Positions 63,695 through 64,000 of a stretch of 64,000 nucleotides of DNA are shown here, piece after piece; the stretch's first letter is position 1; every line of letters starts with the position of its first letter. The notes beneath the pieces are model-generated. The model was not told where the DNA came from. It worked only from the letters and a program-made list of their open reading frames with translations, and did not search any database. The DNA lies in assembly GCA_017938315.1 (NCBI GenBank), contig JAGBBV010000030.1, forward strand, positions 186,001 to 250,000. The letters are read 5' to 3'. The stretch is from Lachnospiraceae bacterium. Its GTDB lineage: Bacteria > Bacillota > Clostridia > Lachnospirales > Lachnospiraceae. The position numbers were made by a program, and so were the translations under genes.

Positions 63695-63846
63695 TATGTA
63701 TTATTGGTTGGGTGAAAGAAAAGACTAAATTTGACATAAAATAGCGAATTTTAGCAAAAAATAGAAGCGATTGGGAAAAACGGGAAAGAAAGGATGACAT
63801 ACTATGAGAAAATAGCTTATTAAGAAACATACATGGAGGAAGTCTC

Positions 63847-64000
63847 TTGAAAACAACAGTGGCTATTTTGGCTAGTGATTTGACATTTGCAAAGCAATTA
63901 GCAGAAAAAATAAAATGTTATGGAAAAAAATACAGATACTATTTTAAGACGACTTGCTTTCAAAACCCGGAAGATATTCAAACAGACCAAAGCCCGTTTG
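63847..64000 (+). CDS. Unknown protein, 3' end beyond the window
   Basis: An open frame from TTG at 63847, with GGAGGA (63835-63840) 6 bases ahead, runs without stop to the end of the window (51 residues visible). It begins with a hydrophobic beta-strand-like TVAILASD followed by a helix (FAKQLAEKI), as in Rossmann or receiver-like domains, but this is too little to name. It is divergent from agrB. The 228 bases between agrB and this start hold the agrB promoter elements and a lone TTGACA at 63731 without a matching -10. Confidence 0.6.
   Translation, partial: MKTTVAILASDLTFAKQLAEKIKCYGKKYRYYFKTTCFQNPEDIQTDQSPF

Noticed and set aside
63615..63830. Minus-strand 71-residue open frame upstream of agrB
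   Set aside because: It covers the agrB promoter, has no ribosome binding site and shows no family-like sequence.
63731..63840. Possible promoter (TTGACA) and LytTR-type direct repeats (AGCGA at 63743 and 63766) before the last gene
   Set aside because: No -10 at proper spacing, and the repeat distance of 23 bases does not match the usual LytTR arrangement.
1..64000. CRISPR arrays, insertion sequences, tRNA or rRNA genes
   Set aside because: No regularly spaced repeats, transposase-like proteins or recognisable stable RNA sequences were seen on reading.

Overview
The window looks like a Bacillota/Clostridia genome, most likely Lachnospiraceae. This rests on the AT-rich codon use, strong AGGAGG-type ribosome binding sites, a clostridial-type agr quorum-sensing module, and the general character of the proteins. 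No ribosomal or housekeeping gene is present to fix the taxon. Nearly the whole 64 kb is one very large surface-glycan (exopolysaccharide/capsule or glycan-decoration) biosynthesis region, closed at the right end by a regulatory module.

Layout. (1) About 1-7.7 kb (+): two glutamine-dependent asparagine-synthase-like amidotransferases around a GT4, then two tandem GT11 fucosyltransferases and a GT2, ending at a 15-bp hairpin terminator. (2) 7.8-10.4 kb (-): an MBOAT O-acyltransferase with its SGNH-like partner. (3) 10.5-29.0 kb (+), from its own extended -10 promoter to a terminator: ABC exporter, GT11-like, DUF5672, GT17, polyprenyl glycosylphosphotransferase (the likely initiating enzyme), GT2, pyruvyl transferase, Wzx flippase, a GH105-like (alpha/alpha)6 protein, MBOAT plus SGNH, GT11, two tandem Wzy-like polymerases and a second GT17. 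(4) 29.1-56.8 kb (+), again with its own promoter and terminator: a radical SAM/SPASM protein, GT4s, three GT61s, two GT8s, GT2s, an aldo/keto reductase, a GT10 alpha-1,3-fucosyltransferase, a second ABC exporter, a third MBOAT pair, a GtrII-type membrane glycosyltransferase, an fdtA/GNAT/fdtB dTDP-3-amino-sugar cassette, a third Wzy-like protein and a DUF1972-type GT4. (5) 56.8-60.5 kb: a WecG/TagA GT26, a small membrane protein and a fourth MBOAT/AlgX-like pair. (6) 60.6-63.6 kb: XRE regulator, LytTR response regulator and AgrC-like GHKL kinase on +, facing agrB-agrD on -. A new gene starts at 63847 and leaves the window.

How it fits together. One initiating phosphoglycosyltransferase, one Wzx, three Wzy-like proteins, two ABC exporters and more than twenty glycosyltransferases suggest either one large branched repeat unit or several glycans built from a shared locus. 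Fucosylation (three GT11, one GT11-like, one GT10), O-acylation (four MBOAT/SGNH pairs), pyruvylation, amidation and an N-acetylated 3-amino-3,6-dideoxyhexose are the predicted decorations. GDP-fucose and dTDP-glucose synthesis genes are not here and must lie elsewhere.

Most notable points: the fdtA frame is broken exactly at an A AAA AAG heptamer, and a -1 shift restores a 136-residue full-length protein; an unusually arranged agr system with a readable autoinducer precursor; a cluster of enzymes related to those making host-like fucosylated and bisected glycans; and a GH105-like protein and a radical SAM enzyme inside a biosynthetic locus.
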